In this document: piece by piece, positions 9,792 through 19,192 of the stretch
Position numbering within the stretch: position 1 is the stretch's first letter
Layout: every line of letters begins with the position of its first letter
Assembly: GCF_000271665.2 (NCBI RefSeq)
Contig: NZ_CP010978.1
Coordinates: 2,078,501 to 2,142,500, forward strand
Source: Pelosinus fermentans JBW45
Lineage (GTDB): Bacteria; Bacillota; Negativicutes; DSM-13327
Length of the DNA stretch: 64,000 bases
Direction: 5' to 3'
The notes under the pieces: model-generated
What the model was told of the DNA's origin: nothing
Database searches by the model: none
Seen by the model: the letters and a program-made list of their open reading frames with translations, nothing else
Position numbers and translations under genes: made by a program

Positions 9792-10724
9792 ATGAAGTGG
9801 CCTACCCACGTTACTATTTGTGAAGTAGGACTTAGAGATGGCTTACAAAACGAGAAGATGCTCTTAACTGTGGATCAAAAGATCGATCTATTAGATCGAT
9901 CTATTAAAGCGGGAGCAAAAATTATTGAAGTCGGTTCTTTTGTTCGTCCTAAGGCAGTGCCTCAAATGGCGGACACCGATGAAGTTGTCAGGAGAATGAA
10001 ACGAGTTGATGGGGTTGAGTATCGAGTATTAGTCATGAATTTGCGCGGCTTAGAACGTGCAAAAGCCGCTGGGATCACCAAAGCCAAGCTTACGGCATCT
10101 GCCAGTCGCGCTCATTCTCTTGCCAATATTAACAAAACTCCAGAAGAAGTGGTAAGAGGTTTTTCTGAATGTGCAGAGTTTGCGGCAGCGAATGGCATCG
10201 AGCTTTCTGGAGCGATTTCTACTGCCTTTGGCTGTTCGATGGAAGGCAGAGTTTCTTTGGAGCAGGTTTTGTCCGTAATTTCATGTTTCCGTGAAATTGG
10301 TGTGAAAGAATTGTCCTTATCTGATACCACAGGTATGGCAAATCCCGATCAGGTTTATGAATATAGTATGAAGGTGAAAAAACAATTCCCAGATGTAAAC
10401 TGGTTTTTACACTTTCACAATACGAGAGGAATGGGACTTGCTAATGTTATTGCTGGGATGATGGCTGGTATCGATCGGTATGATGCATGTTTTGCAGGAT
10501 TAGGTGGTTGTCCCTTTGCTCCTGGTGCATCAGGAAATATTGCCACTGAAGATTTAATTCATATGTGCCATGAGATGGGTATTCAGACTGGATATGATTT
10601 GGATGCGGTTTTATCGATTGGACGCTCAATACAACAAATGATAGGTCATGACACGGCAAGCTTCATTCTTAAGGCTGGTAAATGTAGTGACATAGTACAT
10701 TCACCAAAAGAGAAAAAGAATTGA
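9792..10724 (+). CDS. HMG-CoA lyase-like enzyme (copy 1)
   Basis: This 310-residue TIM-barrel protein of the HMG-CoA lyase family has the N-terminal CEVGLRDGLQNE motif (metal-binding Asp), the metal-binding HFHNTRG pair of histidines, and the AGLGGCPFAPGASGN signature with catalytic Cys240. The family cleaves 3-hydroxy-3-methylglutaryl-CoA or related 3-hydroxyacyl-CoAs into acetyl-CoA plus a keto acid. It heads a five-gene plus-strand operon. The real substrate may not be HMG-CoA, because no leucine-degradation genes are nearby. A close paralogue lies at 20538-21503. SD GGAAGG precedes the ATG. Two copies of GATCGATCTA sit inside the gene at 9881-9903. Confidence 0.85.
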   Translation: MKWPTHVTICEVGLRDGLQNEKMLLTVDQKIDLLDRSIKAGAKIIEVGSFVRPKAVPQMADTDEVVRRMKRVDGVEYRVLVMNLRGLERAKAAGITKAKLTASASRAHSLANINKTPEEVVRGFSECAEFAAANGIELSGAISTAFGCSMEGRVSLEQVLSVISCFREIGVKELSLSDTTGMANPDQVYEYSMKVKKQFPDVNWFLHFHNTRGMGLANVIAGMMAGIDRYDACFAGLGGCPFAPGASGNIATEDLIHMCHEMGIQTGYDLDAVLSIGRSIQQMIGHDTASFILKAGKCSDIVHSPKEKKN

Positions 10725-10835
10725 GTAGGAAAGATATGAAGGATTATCCAAGACCGTTCAGTACTGAGCAAACGCCCAGTGAAGATTCAGACATAGTTTT
10801 TCCGTATTATATAAAAAAGGATAGGAGATGAGTGC

Positions 10836-11819
10836 ATGCTCGAATTATATTTGAATAATCCCAGTGATTTGGTGCTGCGTGAAGCGAAAGCCTTGCCGCC
10901 GGTTGCAGAGGATGAAGTGAAGCTTAAAATAGTTTATGGAGGGATTTGTGGATCAGATCTTAAGGTGTATAAAGGTTTGATTAGTTATGCTGCCTATCCT
11001 CTTCGTCCTGGTCATGAGGTCTTAGGGAAGATTATTGAAGCTGGAAAAAATGTGCCTCATAAAGTAGGAGCTCGAGTTGTGGTTTTCCCAAATACATTTT
11101 GCGGAACCTGTGAATACTGTGCCCAAGGAAAAACAAATATCTGCACATTGAAGCAACCGATTGGTGTATCTTCTGATGGTGTATTTGCCCAAGAGGTTAT
11201 TATTGAATCTAAATATATAGTTCCTGTACCTGACGGAATCGATGATGAAAGAGCTGTATTAATTGAACCCTTTGCTGTTACTGTTCATGCTCTCAAAAAG
11301 GCTAATATTCAAAAAGGAAATTCAGTGGCCATTGTTGGATGCGGAACAGAAGGTCTATTCTCAGTAGCCTTAGCAAATAAGTTTGGGGCCAATATTACTG
11401 TAATTGATATTAATCCTACAAAATTGGCTATCGCCCGGCGTTTGGGTGAAAATGTACGGACAGTGCATCCCAAGGATATTAAAGATGAATTATTTGATGT
11501 GGTTATCGAAGCCGCTGGAGTGCCAGAATCCATTGAACAATCTATGAATATTGTAAAACCTGGCGGCACTATTGTTGCAATTGGTATAACCTGTGATCCG
11601 GTTAATTATCCGGCACTGAAAATTGTGCGCAGTGAAGTTACCATTTATGGCAGCATAATTTACACACTTAAAGATTTTGCTGAAGCCATCGAATACCTTA
11701 AAGATTCTACCTTTGATCTATCGCCTGTGTTGTCAAAAATTGTTCCCTACACTAAGTTTCATCAAGCTTTTGAGGATGCCCTTAGTGGTAATTTTGCTAA
11801 AATAGCACTTAAATTTTGA
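10836..11819 (+). CDS. zinc-dependent alcohol dehydrogenase (MDR family)
   Basis: This 327-residue medium-chain dehydrogenase has catalytic zinc ligands Cys38 (GGICGSD) and His60-Glu61 (PGHEVLG), and four structural-zinc cysteines at 89, 92, 95 and 103. The Rossmann motif VGCGTEGL is present. It resembles the threonine/sorbitol/butanediol dehydrogenase group and oxidises or reduces a secondary alcohol or polyol with NAD(P). The next gene begins 11 bp after its stop, so the two are co-transcribed. The 111-bp gap before it shows no terminator. The specific substrate is unknown. Confidence 0.88.
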   Translation: MLELYLNNPSDLVLREAKALPPVAEDEVKLKIVYGGICGSDLKVYKGLISYAAYPLRPGHEVLGKIIEAGKNVPHKVGARVVVFPNTFCGTCEYCAQGKTNICTLKQPIGVSSDGVFAQEVIIESKYIVPVPDGIDDERAVLIEPFAVTVHALKKANIQKGNSVAIVGCGTEGLFSVALANKFGANITVIDINPTKLAIARRLGENVRTVHPKDIKDELFDVVIEAAGVPESIEQSMNIVKPGGTIVAIGITCDPVNYPALKIVRSEVTIYGSIIYTLKDFAEAIEYLKDSTFDLSPVLSKIVPYTKFHQAFEDALSGNFAKIALKF

Positions 11820-11830
11820 GGAGGATGGAC

Positions 11831-13594
11831 ATGAAAGAACTAATATCGAAACAACTAGTGACGTATTTAGAAAACAGAGGAGTAGAGCATATCTTTGGTC
11901 TTTGTGGTCATACTGTGATTGCCTTTTTAGCAGAACTAGAAAAAAGTAGGAAAATAAAATTTATTAATGTTCGTCATGAACAAATAGCCTCTCATGCGGC
12001 TGATGGTTATGCCCGCGTAAAAAAACAAGCTTCGGTTGTTCTCAGTCATCTAGGACCGGGTTTAACGAATGCAGCAACCGGCGTAGCCAATGCTGCTCTT
12101 GATTCGATTCCCATGGTAGTAATTGCCGGGGATGTTCCCAGCCATTACTATGGAAAACATCCTCACCAAGAAGTCAATTTACATGCGGATGCTGCCCAGA
12201 ATGAGATCTATCGCCCCTTTGTAAAACGAGCTTGGCGGGTAGATATTCCTGAACTGTTTCCGGAAATCATGGAAAAAGCATTTGCGTTAGCCGAATCCGG
12301 CAGGCCAGGACCCGTACTAGTATCCGTACCTATGGATATGTTCTCGAAAGAGATTGATACTGCACTGTTTGAAAAAACGTATCACAATACAAAAACGATT
12401 TCCAAGCCATCCATTGATGATGAAACAGCAGCCCAGATCATTGAAACCTTAGTGAAGGCTAAAAAACCTGTGATCTATGCTGGTGGCGGGATAATCTTAG
12501 CCAATGCATCAAAAGAATTGAGTGAATTTGCTGAATTCTTAAGTATTCCTGTGGCTCATTCTCTTATGGGGAAAGGTGTCTTATCGGATGAGCATCCATT
12601 AATACTAGGAATGACAGGATTCTGGGGCACAAAATTTATCAATGATACATGTAAGAACGCAGATTATATTTTAGGTTTAGGCACGAGCTTTAAAGAAGCC
12701 GATTGCAGCTCTTGGTATCCTGAATACACCTTTAGTTTCCCCCCGACCAAGTTGATTCAAATTGATATTGATCCTAGTGAAATCGGTCGGAATTACCCTG
12801 TGGAAATTGGTGCTGCTGCTGATTTGAAGCAGGCATTGAAGGTTCTGAATCGGGTTGCCAAAAAGCTGTATCCAAGTGGTAAGAAAAATGATGCGCTACG
12901 AAAAGAAATCATTGAGAACCGCAGGAAATTTAAAGCGAGTAACCAAGGGTTAGAGAAGAGTAATGCCTTCCCAATGAGTCCGCAACGTATCTTAGCTGAT
13001 GTTCGCGAGGTTCTGCCGCGGGATGCTTATATTACAACCGATGTTGGCTGGAATAAGAATGGTGTTGGTCAACAATTTCCCATTTATGAACCTGGTACGA
13101 TTTTAACTCCTGGAGGATTGGCTACGATGGGCTTTGGGGCGCCAGCGGCTTTAGGAGCAAAAGTGGCAGAGCCTAAGCGGGTTGTAGTTTCCTTAGTGGG
13201 TGATGGTGGTTTTGGTCAAAATCCGGCAGTATTGGCTACCGCTGCCATCGATAATATCGCTGTGATCTTCGTAATCATGAATAATGGTGCTTTTGGTACC
13301 ATTGCCGGCTTAGAGAAAGCACATTATGACACCACCTTTGGAACCATCTTTGAAAAAGATGGCAAACCATACTCACCAGATTATGCTGCGATCGCTCGTG
13401 CCTATGGAATAGAGGGAATCAAAATTACAGCAGCCGATGAATTCAAACCAGCTCTCAAACGGGCCATTGAATTAAACAAACCTGTTGTAATTGACGCAGC
13501 GATGATCAATAATCCGGTTCCAACTGCTGGACATTGGAACATCATGGATATCTATTCTCCAGGTAAAAAAGTGCATCATGTAAGTACGAATTAA
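11831..13594 (+). CDS. thiamine diphosphate-dependent enzyme, acetolactate synthase-like
   Basis: The ATG at 11831 is preferred because GAGGAGG lies 6 nt upstream, giving 587 residues; a TTG at 11816 would overlap the preceding stop. The three-domain ThDP fold is complete: the cofactor-activating Glu50 in RHEQIASHAADGYAR, and the ThDP/Mg motif GDG (457-459) ending in NN near residue 485. Family members make acetolactate-type carboligations or decarboxylate 2-oxo acids. Glyoxylate carboligase is unlikely because that enzyme lacks the activating Glu. Its place between an alcohol dehydrogenase and a TIM-barrel isomerase suggests C-C bond cleavage or formation in a catabolic route. Confidence 0.85.
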   Translation: MKELISKQLVTYLENRGVEHIFGLCGHTVIAFLAELEKSRKIKFINVRHEQIASHAADGYARVKKQASVVLSHLGPGLTNAATGVANAALDSIPMVVIAGDVPSHYYGKHPHQEVNLHADAAQNEIYRPFVKRAWRVDIPELFPEIMEKAFALAESGRPGPVLVSVPMDMFSKEIDTALFEKTYHNTKTISKPSIDDETAAQIIETLVKAKKPVIYAGGGIILANASKELSEFAEFLSIPVAHSLMGKGVLSDEHPLILGMTGFWGTKFINDTCKNADYILGLGTSFKEADCSSWYPEYTFSFPPTKLIQIDIDPSEIGRNYPVEIGAAADLKQALKVLNRVAKKLYPSGKKNDALRKEIIENRRKFKASNQGLEKSNAFPMSPQRILADVREVLPRDAYITTDVGWNKNGVGQQFPIYEPGTILTPGGLATMGFGAPAALGAKVAEPKRVVVSLVGDGGFGQNPAVLATAAIDNIAVIFVIMNNGAFGTIAGLEKAHYDTTFGTIFEKDGKPYSPDYAAIARAYGIEGIKITAADEFKPALKRAIELNKPVVIDAAMINNPVPTAGHWNIMDIYSPGKKVHHVSTN

Positions 13595-13656
13595 AGTACG
13601 AATTCATTTTAGAAAGTATTGATCGTAATTGCTAGAGAAAAAAGGAGAAATCGAAA

Positions 13657-14475
13657 ATGCCCAAACAATTTTCGTTAGCCTATCTTACGGTACTTGGCTG
13701 CCCACCTCCTGAAATGACGTATATCGCAGGGCGAGCCGGCTATGATTTTGTGAGTCTCAGACCTATTTATATGGGGCTTCCCGGTGAACCCAACTATGCA
13801 TTGGCTGAAAATAAAGAACTATATCGCCAAACGAAAAAAGCACTTTCAGATACAGGCGTGAAACTCCTTGACATTGAACTGGCCCGCATACACGATGATG
13901 TCGATGTAAAGCAATATTTGCCTGCTATGGAAGTAGCGGCTGAATTGGGGGGCAGTGCAGTTTTATCTAGTATCTGGACTTTGGACCGCAATTGTTACAT
14001 AGAACGCTTTGCCGAACTATGCGATTATGCCAAACCTCTTGGTCTTACCGTCAATCTTGAGTACGTTCCGATTGCCAGCGTATCGAACCTTGCTGGAGCA
14101 ATCGACGTTCTTCGTACTGTAAAGCGTGAGAATGCAGGTCTTATGATTGATACACATCATTTTCATCGTGCCGGAGACAAAGTTGAGGATTTAGATGAGG
14201 TACCGCGGGAGTGGTTTCACTTTGCACATCTTTGCGATGCACCAGCAGAAATTCCAACAGAGAAAGAAGAGATGACTCGTATCCTTCGTGAGGCACGCTT
14301 GTATTGCGGCGAAGGGGGCATTGATATTGCGAGCATCATGAATCGAATGCCCGAGGTTCCATGTTCGATTGAATTGCCACATGTTGCGCGAGTGAAGGAA
14401 ATTGGTTATATGGAACATGCATACCGCTGCTTAGAACATGCAAAAACATATTTTGCAACTCATGCGCGGGAATAG
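13657..14475 (+). CDS. TIM-barrel sugar-phosphate isomerase/epimerase-like protein
   Basis: This 272-residue protein belongs to the AP-endonuclease-2/xylose-isomerase-like TIM-barrel superfamily. Candidate metal ligands are Glu in TVNLEYVP, Asp/His in MIDTHHFHRAG and Glu in CSIELPHV. Members include hydroxypyruvate isomerase, inosose dehydratase and 3-dehydroshikimate dehydratase. That last option is worth testing because aroD lies further down the region. It has its own SD (AAGGAG) and sits 62 bp after the ThDP enzyme gene. Confidence 0.82.
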   Translation: MPKQFSLAYLTVLGCPPPEMTYIAGRAGYDFVSLRPIYMGLPGEPNYALAENKELYRQTKKALSDTGVKLLDIELARIHDDVDVKQYLPAMEVAAELGGSAVLSSIWTLDRNCYIERFAELCDYAKPLGLTVNLEYVPIASVSNLAGAIDVLRTVKRENAGLMIDTHHFHRAGDKVEDLDEVPREWFHFAHLCDAPAEIPTEKEEMTRILREARLYCGEGGIDIASIMNRMPEVPCSIELPHVARVKEIGYMEHAYRCLEHAKTYFATHARE

Positions 14476-14528
14476 AGCGTAAAGAAATGAATTAAAAATA
14501 TGGATAAATCTAAGGAGAATCATACATT

Positions 14529-15947
14529 ATGGGAAAAGAAAAAGAAATCACAACGGAACAACAAGAAGAATTAGACGCAGCCTTTGAGAGAGCGCAGAAA
14601 GCGCTTGCCATCATAGCAACCTATGACCAGGCTAAGGTAGATCGTCTTTGTCAGGCAGTAGCTTGGTCAGTAGCCAACAAGAAAACATTCCTTGAATTAG
14701 TAGACATGGGCATTAAAGAAAGCGGTCTTGGTGATTATGTGAGCCGTCAGAATAAACGCTTTAAAATCCGAGGAGTTTTACGAGACGCTCTTCGTCAAAA
14801 AAGTATTGGAATTATCGAAGAAATTCCTGAAAAGGGAATCGTAAAATATGCAAAGCCTGTTGGTGTTATCGCATCCATTGTGCCGACCACCAATCCCGAT
14901 CTTACCCCTGCAGGAACAGCGATTTACGCGATTAAGGCCCGGGATGTAGTCATTTTCTCCTCCCATCCCCGTTCGAAGAAGACGACAAATGAGACCATAC
15001 GACTGATGCGGGAAGCTTTAGAGCGGGAAGGTGCACCGGCAGATATCCTGCAATGTCTAACGACTGCTAGTATTCCTATGGCGAAAGCCCTGATGGCGAA
15101 AGCCGATCTGGTTCTTGCCACTGGAGGGCAGCCCATGGTTCGGGCGGCTTACAGTTCAGGAACACCGGCTTATGGCGTTGGTGCCGGTAATGCAACTATG
15201 GTGATTGATGAGACGGCCGATCTTGCAGAAGCGGCTCATAATACAATGCTCAGCAAGACATCCGACTTTGGATCAGGATGCTCTGCCGATGGTAATCTGA
15301 TCGTTGAAGAAGGGATTTTCGACAAGTTCTTGGATCGGCTTGTCATGGAAGGCGGGTATCTTGCGAATGAGGAACAAAAGAATAAACTTCGTAAGGTAAT
15401 GTGGGATGAAGAAGGGCATCGTTTAGCCAGTACAGTAGCCATCGCTCCTCAACAATTAGCTGAAATTGCCGGGTTTAGTATTCCAGCCGATCGGAAATTC
15501 ATTATCATTATAGGTGATGGTATCGGTAAGGAATATCCGTTCTCTGGTGAAAAACTGACGACACTGCTTACGATTCATAAATACAAAACTGGTTTTGAGA
15601 ATGCAATCCATATGATGCATGCCATTTATGCAGTAGGAGGCAAGGGACATTCGGTTGGAATTTATTCCTTCAATGACGACCATATTCACCGTCTTGCATT
15701 AGAGGCCCCTGTAAGTCGGATTATGGTTCGCCAGCCTCAGTCGAAGGCCAATGCTGGAGCATTTAATAATGGTATGCCGATGACGTCGAGTATGGGATGC
15801 GGAACTTGGGGAGGCAATATTGTTTCTGAGAATGTTTGTCTCAAGCACTATATGAATACAACGTGGGTATCAAGGCCAATTCCAGAGGATCGACCTTCTG
15901 ACCAAGAGCTGTTCGGAAAATTTTATAATTCAGAGTTTGAAAAGTAA
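14529..15947 (+). CDS. CoA-acylating aldehyde dehydrogenase (complete copy)
   Basis: This 472-residue protein of the acylating branch (SucD, SauS, AdhE N-terminus) has the catalytic Cys251 in DFGSGCSADGN and the cofactor region GVIASIVPTTNP. It would oxidise an aldehyde to acyl-CoA with NAD(P)+, releasing CoA-bound product for CoA-transferase or energy conservation. The length equals that of succinate-semialdehyde dehydrogenase SucD. It is the last gene of the operon begun at 9792. Its last ~570 bp are about 98% identical to the gene fragment at 1-568. A GC-rich hairpin follows. Confidence 0.88.
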   Translation: MGKEKEITTEQQEELDAAFERAQKALAIIATYDQAKVDRLCQAVAWSVANKKTFLELVDMGIKESGLGDYVSRQNKRFKIRGVLRDALRQKSIGIIEEIPEKGIVKYAKPVGVIASIVPTTNPDLTPAGTAIYAIKARDVVIFSSHPRSKKTTNETIRLMREALEREGAPADILQCLTTASIPMAKALMAKADLVLATGGQPMVRAAYSSGTPAYGVGAGNATMVIDETADLAEAAHNTMLSKTSDFGSGCSADGNLIVEEGIFDKFLDRLVMEGGYLANEEQKNKLRKVMWDEEGHRLASTVAIAPQQLAEIAGFSIPADRKFIIIIGDGIGKEYPFSGEKLTTLLTIHKYKTGFENAIHMMHAIYAVGGKGHSVGIYSFNDDHIHRLALEAPVSRIMVRQPQSKANAGAFNNGMPMTSSMGCGTWGGNIVSENVCLKHYMNTTWVSRPIPEDRPSDQELFGKFYNSEFEK

Positions 15948-15987
15948 AGACAATGTGGTGCACGTTCTTTTAAAATATTCAATAAAA

Positions 15988-16010
15988 GGGAGCCTTAGAA
16001 GGCTCCCTAT
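15988..16010 (+). terminator. hairpin after the lyase/dehydrogenase operon
   Basis: GGGAGCCT (15988-15995) pairs with AGGCTCCC (16000-16007) around a 4-nt loop. Only a short TATATT tail follows, so termination strength is uncertain. Confidence 0.65.
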
Positions 16011-16034
16011 ATTGACTGTGATAGGGGTGTCAAA

Positions 16035-17207
16035 TTGAATTGGCAAAGAAATCTCTGGTGCTTATGGAGCGGCTGTATTATCTCCAGCGCAAGCTACACT
16101 ATGCTTATACCATTTTTACCCTTATATCTTTTGGATCTAGGGGTAACCGGTACAGCTATCAATTTATGGTCAGCTATAGTGTTCTCAGTCACTTTTTTTA
16201 TTAGCGCCCTTATGTCACCCTATTGGGGACGGCAGGCTGATAAGTCAGGGAAGCGCCGAATGCTCATTCGCGCAGGTTTTAGTCTGGCAGCAGCCTATTT
16301 TCTAGGATCTCTTGTTAGGAACCCGATAGAATTGTTTATGGTTAGGATACTTCAAGGATTTGCTACTGGTTTCGTTCCTGCAGCATTGTCAATTGTTGCT
16401 TCTACCGCACCCAAAGAGAAAATAGGCTTTAGCCTGGGAATTATGCAGACAGCAACTCTCGTAGGGAGCATTATAGGACCGTTATTTGGTGGTACTTTGT
16501 CTCACTTATTTGGAATACGCATGTCGTTTACAGTAGCAGCTTGCATAATGTTCATTGGTACATTAGTTGTCAGCTTGTTCGTAACTGAGCCCACCCGTAA
16601 TGAAGTGCCACAAGCGAGTGGAGTAATCGATGATTTAAAAACTGCATTTAATAATTTTATTTTGTTAGAGATGCTAGTACTCTTATTTATTGCCCAAATG
16701 GCCGTTATGGTACTTCAACCGTTGATCACCTTGTATGTAGCTGAACTTCAGGGGCAATTGGAAGGTACAGTTTTAATAGCAGGCATCATCTTTAGTCTAG
16801 CAGGTATTGCTGGTGCCATTGCTGCACCTCTATGGGGGAAGGGCGGACAAAAGGCAGGGTTCTCTCAAGTTCTTATTAGTGGATTTCTTGGAGCTGGCCT
16901 ATTCAATAGTTTACAATTTTTTGTGGGAGATATCTGGAGTTTCGCTTTATTGCAATTTATCTTCGGTTTTTTTATTGCTGGCATTTATGTTGCTGTAAAT
17001 GCAATTGTGGTGGCTAATACCAATGAAGGTTTTCGAGGTCGCGCTTTTGGTCTTACCATGAGTGCCAATCAGTTAGGTTCGATGTTTGGTCCGCTAATCG
17101 GTGGAGTAGTTAGTGGGTGGATCGGTATTAAATTCATATTTATATATACGGGTATCTTTTTAATTATAGTTGGCTTTGTTATATGGAAGCAGCATGAAAA
17201 ATATTAA
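16035..17207 (+). CDS. MFS transporter, DHA1 drug-efflux type
   Basis: This 390-residue, 12-helix MFS protein carries the motif A-like GRQADKSGKRR after helix 2 and the efflux-type motif C (GSIIGPLFGG) in helix 5, matching MdtG/YttB-like exporters rather than the ACS uptake permeases nearby. The start is a TTG with an AGGGGTG site upstream; no in-frame ATG lies close. It may export a toxic intermediate or an unrelated drug. It stands alone between a hairpin and the CoA-transferase gene. Confidence 0.82.
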   Translation: MNWQRNLWCLWSGCIISSASYTMLIPFLPLYLLDLGVTGTAINLWSAIVFSVTFFISALMSPYWGRQADKSGKRRMLIRAGFSLAAAYFLGSLVRNPIELFMVRILQGFATGFVPAALSIVASTAPKEKIGFSLGIMQTATLVGSIIGPLFGGTLSHLFGIRMSFTVAACIMFIGTLVVSLFVTEPTRNEVPQASGVIDDLKTAFNNFILLEMLVLLFIAQMAVMVLQPLITLYVAELQGQLEGTVLIAGIIFSLAGIAGAIAAPLWGKGGQKAGFSQVLISGFLGAGLFNSLQFFVGDIWSFALLQFIFGFFIAGIYVAVNAIVVANTNEGFRGRAFGLTMSANQLGSMFGPLIGGVVSGWIGIKFIFIYTGIFLIIVGFVIWKQHEKY

Positions 17208-17277
17208 AAGGCATATTTCTACTTTTAGCTGGGGCTGTTTTTTTATAGCGCTGGATATTTCAGTTCGGAAAACTTAA
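17194..17277 (+). pseudogene. decayed aromatic leader-like ORF
   Basis: A 27-codon ORF begins inside the last codons of the MFS gene and encodes a FSWGCFF core. Bases 17224-17260 match the core of the aroK leader (about 26162-26196) at roughly 31 of 37 positions, including an exact ATAGCGCTGG, with a 2-nt insertion that destroys the Tyr-Ser-Ala-Gly-Tyr-Phe frame. No terminator follows. It looks like a remnant copy; translation is not supported. Confidence 0.4.
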
Positions 17278-17343
17278 TTTTCGCAAACGTTTTAGACGAA
17301 GAAGGTAATACAAATATACCAAATAATTGTCAGGAGTGATAGT

Positions 17344-18918
17344 ATGGTAAAACCTTTACGAAAAGGAAATTTGGTATCGATTCTCAGTGCTGAGGAAGCC
17401 GTTAAATTGATCCCTGATGGTGCGACGGTTGCATTCTGTGGTACAGGTAGTGGTTTGACAGAGGCAACAGTGGTTATTGAGGCACTAGCCCAACGATTTC
17501 AAAAGTCGCAGCAGCCACGGAATTTAACTTTCTTACATTCTACTGGTCTTGGTGATCGTGATGGTCGAGGAATGGTTCTTCTCGCTCAAGCAGGGTTATG
17601 CCGTAAGGTTATCGCTGGTCATTGGGGACAATCATCACGTTTAGCGGAAATGGCGGAAAGAAATGAGATTGAAGCCTATAATTTTCCTCAAGGGGTTATG
17701 TGTCAATTACTGCGTTCAGCCGCAGCCGGGCACCCAGGAATTCTTACCCATGTGGGATTGGGGACTTTTATTGATCCTCGGCAAAGGGGCGGAAAGCTTA
17801 ATGAACGCACCAAAGAAGATCTGATCCAACTCATGGAAGTGAATGGACAGGAATGGCTATTTTATCCAGCAATTCGCCCTGATGTAGCCATTATCCGAGG
17901 TACAGCAGCTGATACTGAAGGATATATCAGTATGGACGATGAGATTGCTTATTTGGATACATTGGCGATGGCCCAAGCTGCCCATAACAATGGAGGAAGC
18001 GTCATTGTCCAGGTACAACGGATAGTGAAAGAACGTACCCAGCATTCTAAGTCAGTAAAAATTCCTGGGTACCTGGTTGACGCTGTAGTCGTTGTTCCAG
18101 AACAAGCCCAACTGTGTTCTGGTTCAATGAATCGTTTTATCTCTGGAGATTTTATGTTAGAAACAAGAGAAGGTATATCCCTTCCTCTTAATGAGCGTAA
18201 GGTCATTGCTCGTCGTGCCCTTCTTGAAGTGGCTCCTGGCAACGTAAGTGTAGGTATTTCTGATGACATTGATATAGTGGCACGAGAAGAAGAGCTTAAT
18301 GAAGACTTTGCTCTAACGGTGGAACTTGGTTCTATTGATGGCCTTTGTGCTCAAGGAATTCTTTTTGAGACCAACGCTAAGATGCAGACGATGTTAGATA
18401 TGCCATCTCAGTTTGACTTCTATGATGGCGGCGGACTGGATATATGCTTTTTAAATTTTACTGAGGCTGACCAAGCAGGAAATGTTAATGTACACCGATT
18501 GAAAGGAAAAATAGCAGGGACGGGAGGGTTTATTGATATCTGCCAAAACAGCGATAAGGTTATTTTTTGCGGTACATTCACAGTAGGTGGCTTAAAAATA
18601 GCAATTGAAGATGGTGAAGTGAAGATTCATCAAGAGGGGAATTTTCAGACACTTGTGTTACAAGTATCTGAAATTACTTTCAATGGTAAAGATGCTCTGT
18701 GTCGCGGTCAAGAGGTGCTTTACATTACGGAACGAGCTGTCTTCCATCTCACACCGGAAGGTCTTGAACTGTGTGAAATTGCGCCTGGTATGGATTTAGA
18801 AAAAGATATTATAGAGCAAATGGGTTTTAGACCTAAAATTGCTGAGGATTTAAAAGAAATGGATCACCGTTTGTTCTCACCTGAGCCAATGGGCATTCAA
18901 AGTGAGTGGCATAAGTGA
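17344..18918 (+). CDS. family I CoA-transferase (acyl-CoA:acetate/3-ketoacid type)
   Basis: This 524-residue protein has the two CoA-transferase domains fused in one chain, like propionate CoA-transferase and YdiF. The putative catalytic Glu327 is in TVELGSIDG. It moves CoA between a short-chain acyl-CoA and a free organic acid in the cytosol. In context it could activate the substrate of the adjacent HMG-CoA-lyase-like enzymes or recover CoA from the acylating dehydrogenase product. SD AGGAG precedes the ATG. The 274 bp between it and the next gene show no clear terminator. Confidence 0.9.
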   Translation: MVKPLRKGNLVSILSAEEAVKLIPDGATVAFCGTGSGLTEATVVIEALAQRFQKSQQPRNLTFLHSTGLGDRDGRGMVLLAQAGLCRKVIAGHWGQSSRLAEMAERNEIEAYNFPQGVMCQLLRSAAAGHPGILTHVGLGTFIDPRQRGGKLNERTKEDLIQLMEVNGQEWLFYPAIRPDVAIIRGTAADTEGYISMDDEIAYLDTLAMAQAAHNNGGSVIVQVQRIVKERTQHSKSVKIPGYLVDAVVVVPEQAQLCSGSMNRFISGDFMLETREGISLPLNERKVIARRALLEVAPGNVSVGISDDIDIVAREEELNEDFALTVELGSIDGLCAQGILFETNAKMQTMLDMPSQFDFYDGGGLDICFLNFTEADQAGNVNVHRLKGKIAGTGGFIDICQNSDKVIFCGTFTVGGLKIAIEDGEVKIHQEGNFQTLVLQVSEITFNGKDALCRGQEVLYITERAVFHLTPEGLELCEIAPGMDLEKDIIEQMGFRPKIAEDLKEMDHRLFSPEPMGIQSEWHK

Positions 18919-19192
18919 CGACACCGTGCCAAGAGTATGAAAATATAGTATACATAATCATAGTAAGTACTAATGGATAGGTTTGCTCAGCTTTCCTTTC
19001 AAATAGAGCTTTTCTCTCTCAAATGAACGAATGGCAAGGTGAGAAATTCACGAAGAGGTATCCAAGAATGTTATAATATCCCATATAAGGAAGTGGAATC
19101 GAATACGTGATTAGAGGCATGGACTAGGAATGATTTGAGTGCCGGAAATTTATATTTTAATATATCCTAATATTGATAAAGGGGAGTTTGTC

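Noticed and set aside
11831-13594. ThDP enzyme as glyoxylate carboligase paired with hydroxypyruvate isomerase
   Set aside because: The pair sizes fit, but the activating Glu50 is present, whereas glyoxylate carboligase lacks it.
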